Part shown: positions 37,566 through 40,441 of the stretch, piece after piece
How the letters are laid out: each line of letters begins with the position of its first letter
Position numbering within the stretch: position 1 is the stretch's first letter
NCBI GenBank assembly: GCA_902799015.1
Contig: CADBZI010000012.1
Span: forward strand, 1 to 40,441
Direction of reading: 5' to 3'
From: an uncultured Lachnospiraceae bacterium
GTDB taxonomy: Bacteria; Bacillota; Clostridia; Lachnospirales; Lachnospiraceae
Length of the DNA: 40,441 bases
Position numbers and translations under genes: made by a program
The notes under the pieces: model-generated
The model's database searches: none
What the model was told of the DNA's origin: nothing
What the model saw: only the letters and a program-made list of their open reading frames with translations

Positions 37566-37594
37566 TTGCGCTCTTATCGCGATCCTTGTAGAAT
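37566..37594 (+). promoter_or_regulatory. SigA promoter of leuC
   Basis: TTGCGC (37566-37571), a 17-base spacer and TAGAAT (37589-37594), 43 bases before the leuC ATG. It fits the hairpin just upstream, making leuCD a separate unit. Confidence 0.6.
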
Positions 37595-37637
37595 AAATGG
37601 AATACTGTAATGCAGAGTTTTCAGGAGGAGTCATAAG

Positions 37638-38897
37638 ATGGGCATGACAATGACGCAGAAGATCCTCGCACGTGCAGCAGGACTTGAGGAAGTTCATGCG
37701 GGGGATCTGATCGAAGCGAATCTGGATCTGGTTCTGGGAAATGATATCACGGCAAAGGTGGCAATCGATGAGATGCGCCGGTTTCAGAGCGATAAGGTCT
37801 TTGACAAGGATAAGATCGCTCTTGTAATGGACCATTTCGTTCCCAACAAGGACATCAAGTCAGCCGAGAACTGCAAGTGTGTCCGGGAATATGCGAAGAA
37901 GCATCAGATTACGAACTATTTTGATGTGGGACAGATGGGAATTGAGCATGCCCTTCTTCCGGAGAAAGGCCTTGTGGTTGCGGGAGATGTTGTGATCGGT
38001 GCTGATTCTCACACATGTACCTACGGTGCGCTCGGTGCATTTTCCACAGGCGTCGGGTCAACGGATATGGCGGCGGGATGTGTGACCGGGAAGGCCTGGT
38101 TTAAGGTACCTTCCGCGATCCGTTTTCATCTGACCGGCAAACCCGGACCCTATGTAAGCGGCAAGGACGTAATCCTGCACATTATCGGAATGATCGGCGT
38201 GGACGGTGCCCTGTACCAGTCCATGGAGTTTACCGGAGACGGGATTCAGTATCTGACGATGGATGATCGCTTCACGATTGCGAACATGGCGATCGAAGCA
38301 GGCGGCAAAAACGGAATCTTCCCTGTGGACGAGCAGACGATCCGGTATATGGAAGAGCATTCTTCCAAAGCCTGGACCGCCTTTGAGCCGGATCCTGACG
38401 CAGAATACGCGAAGGAGTATACCATCGACCTGTCCGCGCTCAGGCCGACGGTCGCATTTCCGCATCTGCCGGAAAATACAAAGACAATCGATGAGGTTGG
38501 AGAGATTACAATCAACCAGGCGGTCATCGGATCCTGCACCAACGGAAGACTGTCGGATCTTTTTGCTGCAGCTGCGGTTCTGAAGGGACGCAAGATTGCA
38601 GACGGAGTGCGCTGCATTATTATCCCCGCAACGCAGCAGATTTACCTTCAGGCGATGGAAGAGGGCCTTCTGAAGATCTTCATTGAGGCCGGCGCTGTTG
38701 TATCTACTCCGACCTGCGGACCGTGTCTGGGCGGATATATGGGAATTCTGGCATCGAAAGAAAGATGTGTTTCTACAACGAACCGGAATTTTGTCGGACG
38801 CATGGGCGCGATTGATTCCGAGATTTATCTGGCCAGCCCTGCGGTCGCGGCTGCCAGCGCAGTAGCCGGAAGAATCGTTTCACCGGAAGAGATCTGA
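37638..38897 (+). CDS. leuC: 3-isopropylmalate dehydratase large subunit
   Basis: A 419-residue aconitase-family protein of the shorter, two-subunit type. [14 protein letters not shown] holds the first 4Fe-4S cysteine, S-C-T-N-G-R the substrate-binding segment, and P-T-C-G-P-C-L-G-G the other two cysteines. With LeuD it isomerises 2- to 3-isopropylmalate in leucine synthesis. AGGAGGAGTC precedes the ATG. leuD starts 13 bases after the stop. Confidence 0.96.
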   Translation: MGMTMTQKILARAAGLEEVHAGDLIEANLDLVLGNDITAKVAIDEMRRFQSDKVFDKDKIALVMDHFVPNKDIKSAENCKCVREYAKKHQITNYFDVGQMGIEHALLPEKGLVVAGDVVIGADSHTCTYGALGAFSTGVGSTDMAAGCVTGKAWFKVPSAIRFHLTGKPGPYVSGKDVILHIIGMIGVDGALYQSMEFTGDGIQYLTMDDRFTIANMAIEAGGKNGIFPVDEQTIRYMEEHSSKAWTAFEPDPDAEYAKEYTIDLSALRPTVAFPHLPENTKTIDEVGEITINQAVIGSCTNGRLSDLFAAAAVLKGRKIADGVRCIIIPATQQIYLQAMEEGLLKIFIEAGAVVSTPTCGPCLGGYMGILASKERCVSTTNRNFVGRMGAIDSEIYLASPAVAAASAVAGRIVSPEEI

Positions 38898-38910
38898 GAG
38901 GAGGAGAACT

Positions 38911-39402
38911 ATGAAACTGGAAGGTGCTGTATTCAAATATGGCGATAACGTAGATACGGATGTCATTATTCCGGCAAGATATCTCAACACCTCCGATCCG
39001 AAGGAACTGGCGGCTCATTGCATGGAAGATATCGATGGCTCATTTACCGCAAAGGTACAGCCCGGGGATATCATTGTCGCTGCAAAGAATTTCGGATGCG
39101 GATCTTCGAGAGAACATGCTCCCATTGCGATTAAGGCTTCCGGTGTCAGCTGTGTGATCGCGGAAACATTTGCCAGGATCTTCTACCGCAATGCGATCAA
39201 TATCGGGCTGCCGATCGTGGAGTGCCCGGAGGCTGCCGCAAAGATTCAGCCAGGCGACAGGGTGGAGGTTGACCTTGACACCGGAATCATTACAGACAGG
39301 ACGCAGAATGTCAGCTGGAAGGGACAGGCATTTCCGCCGTTTATGCAGAAGATCATTCACTCCGGCGGATTGATTCCGTATATCAACGCGAAGGAAGATT
39401 AA
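38911..39402 (+). CDS. leuD: 3-isopropylmalate dehydratase small subunit
   Basis: A 163-residue swivelling-domain subunit. [14 protein letters not shown] at 13-26, [12 protein letters not shown] and [13 protein letters not shown] are family signatures. The length is that of the short LeuD paired with this LeuC type. GAGAGGAGGAG precedes the ATG. leuA and leuB are not in the window. Confidence 0.97.
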   Translation: MKLEGAVFKYGDNVDTDVIIPARYLNTSDPKELAAHCMEDIDGSFTAKVQPGDIIVAAKNFGCGSSREHAPIAIKASGVSCVIAETFARIFYRNAINIGLPIVECPEAAAKIQPGDRVEVDLDTGIITDRTQNVSWKGQAFPPFMQKIIHSGGLIPYINAKED

Positions 39403-39445
39403 CAGCCGGAAATGCTTCCCGAAGGAGGCACACAGGAGACGGAAG

Positions 39446-40441
39446 ATGGCAAATAGTAATTTTTTGCTGCTGCGGGGCAGAAAGAAGGCCGTGAAGGCGG
39501 ACGGATGGGATTATTATGATTACAACCTGATGGCTGTGGTTGTCCTGCTGACTTGCTTCGGGCTCGTCATGCTTTATTCGACCAGCGCGTATGAAGCATC
39601 GGTTACCTTTCAGAATGATATGCATTATTTTGAGAAGCAGTCTGTGATCAGTCTTGCGGCTTTCATTCTGATGCTTATTTTCTCCCGGATTGACTACCAT
39701 GTTTATGCGCAATTTGCCTCCTGCCTGTATATTGGCTCCAACCTTCTCCTGATCGCAACGCGGTTTATCGGAAGAACCATCAACGGTGCCCGCCGCTGGA
39801 TCTATATCGGAAGTATTTCTTTTCAGCCGGCTGAGCTGGCAAAGGTTGCCGTAATCCTGTTTCTGCCTGTGATGATTGTGAAGGCAGGATATCGTTTTCG
39901 AAAGTTCAAGACACCGGCGAAGATCTCGCTGTTTGGATTCGTGACGGCATTTCTGACCTACCGGTTTACGGAGAATCTGTCAACGGCGATCATTATTGTT
40001 GGGATTACCTATATCCTGATTGTGATCGCACATCCGAACCCGGGGAAGCTGGTTCGCCTGACGGTGATCGTTCTGGCGGCAGGCTTCATCTTGAATTTTA
40101 CGGTCGGCAAGGCAATATCGTCTGTCTCCGGCGGCATGATCTCCCCTGAGTTCATCATCTCGGCCTTCTGCCTCACGATCCTCGTGATCCGCCCGAACGT
40201 CGGCCAGGCCCTCATCATTGGCCTCATCTCCGCAGCCGTCATCCAGATCACGACGACCGCACCCTTCGTCGACTTCGCAGCTGAAGGCGTTGCCGCCATG
40301 CTCATGTCCGTCATCGTTGCAGCTGGCATGAAGGGCTCCGCCAAGAAGATCACCCCTGCCATCGGCACCTTCGTCACGACCGTCGTCTCCGGCGTCATCT
40401 TCATGCTCATCCGTATCGCAATGGTCGGCGCTGCTGCCCAG
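39446..40441 (+). CDS. ftsW: FtsW/RodA family protein joined in frame to an unrelated transporter-like sequence (partial)
   Basis: The frame is open from ATG 39446 to the window end. Residues 1 to about 222 are the N-terminal part of a SEDS peptidoglycan polymerase: Y-S-T-S-A near residue 45, N-G-A-R-R-W-I (conserved G-A-x-R-W) and Q-P-A-E-L-A-K. The expected remaining half, including the later SEDS loops, is absent. From about 40,120 the protein changes to a small membrane protein with P-E-F, a T-T-T-A-P segment and G-T-F-V-T-T-V-V-S-G, resembling TrpP or ECF-S-type transporters. Codon use also changes: all six leucines there are CTC, while upstream CTG and CTT dominate. A chimeric contig end is the likely reason. 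Confidence 0.8.
   Translation, partial: MANSNFLLLRGRKKAVKADGWDYYDYNLMAVVVLLTCFGLVMLYSTSAYEASVTFQNDMHYFEKQSVISLAAFILMLIFSRIDYHVYAQFASCLYIGSNLLLIATRFIGRTINGARRWIYIGSISFQPAELAKVAVILFLPVMIVKAGYRFRKFKTPAKISLFGFVTAFLTYRFTENLSTAIIIVGITYILIVIAHPNPGKLVRLTVIVLAAGFILNFTVGKAISSVSGGMISPEFIISAFCLTILVIRPNVGQALIIGLISAAVIQITTTAPFVDFAAEGVAAMLMSVIVAAGMKGSAKKITPAIGTFVTTVVSGVIFMLIRIAMVGAAAQ

Noticed and set aside
37383..37637. T-box leader for leuC
   Set aside because: The conserved T-box sequence (GGTGGNACCGCG) is not present and the hairpin fits a simple terminator followed by a promoter.
39446..40441. A real FtsW-transporter fusion as a new protein type
   Set aside because: The codon-use break coincides with the family break and lies close to the window end, which fits an assembly chimera better than a biological fusion.

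Overview
The window reads as one continuous bacterial chromosome segment with every convincing gene on the + strand. It looks like a Bacillota member of class Clostridia, probably Lachnospiraceae. The reasons are strong AGGAGG-type ribosome sites, SigA-type promoters with 17-bp spacers, an RNase Y gene, a recA promoter with a Bacillus/Clostridium-type LexA box, YfhO-type membrane glycosyltransferases, L,D-transpeptidases and a cell-wall-binding-repeat amidase. The family assignment is inference; no rRNA or tRNA is present to confirm it.

Region 1 (1-17.7 kb) is a cell-envelope locus. After the tail of a truncated gene come a secreted SGNH-type hydrolase, a polytopic membrane protein, an L,D-transpeptidase and two tandem YfhO-family membrane proteins. 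Next are a PLP enzyme of the D-cysteine desulfhydrase/ACC deaminase family, a GtrB/CsbB-like glycosyltransferase and an ATP-grasp ligase. A pair of four-helix SMR/EamA-like membrane proteins follows, then a second glycosyltransferase plus ATP-grasp pair, a CapK/phenylacetate-CoA-ligase-like adenylating enzyme and a second L,D-transpeptidase. The parts match the known logic of three-component envelope glycosylation: a polyprenyl-phosphate sugar synthase, a small flippase and a YfhO-type transferase acting outside. Here that set is duplicated and joined to ATP-dependent ligases and a PLP enzyme, which suggests an amino-acid- or acyl-decorated glycan. This is the best candidate in the window for an undescribed system.

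Region 2 (17.8-26.8 kb) is housekeeping: pyrH-frr-uppS-cdsA-dxr-rseP (UMP kinase, ribosome recycling, undecaprenyl and phospholipid precursors, isoprenoids, site-2 protease), then SOS-controlled recA-recX and rny (RNase Y). uppS supplies the polyprenyl carrier that region 1 would use.

Region 3 (27-35.8 kb) holds a secreted protein of unknown function, a sodium:alanine/glycine symporter, a primary-type sigma factor, a secreted DUF5722 glycoside-hydrolase-like protein, a DUF362 protein and a secreted amidase with cell-wall-binding repeats.

Region 4 (35.8-39.4 kb) is branched-chain amino acid synthesis: ilvN, ilvC, leuC and leuD.

Region 5 (39.4 kb to the end) starts as an FtsW/RodA gene. Near 40,115-40,130 it changes abruptly in both codon usage and protein family, continuing in frame as a TrpP/ECF-S-like small transporter. 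This is most likely a chimeric assembly end rather than a real fusion.
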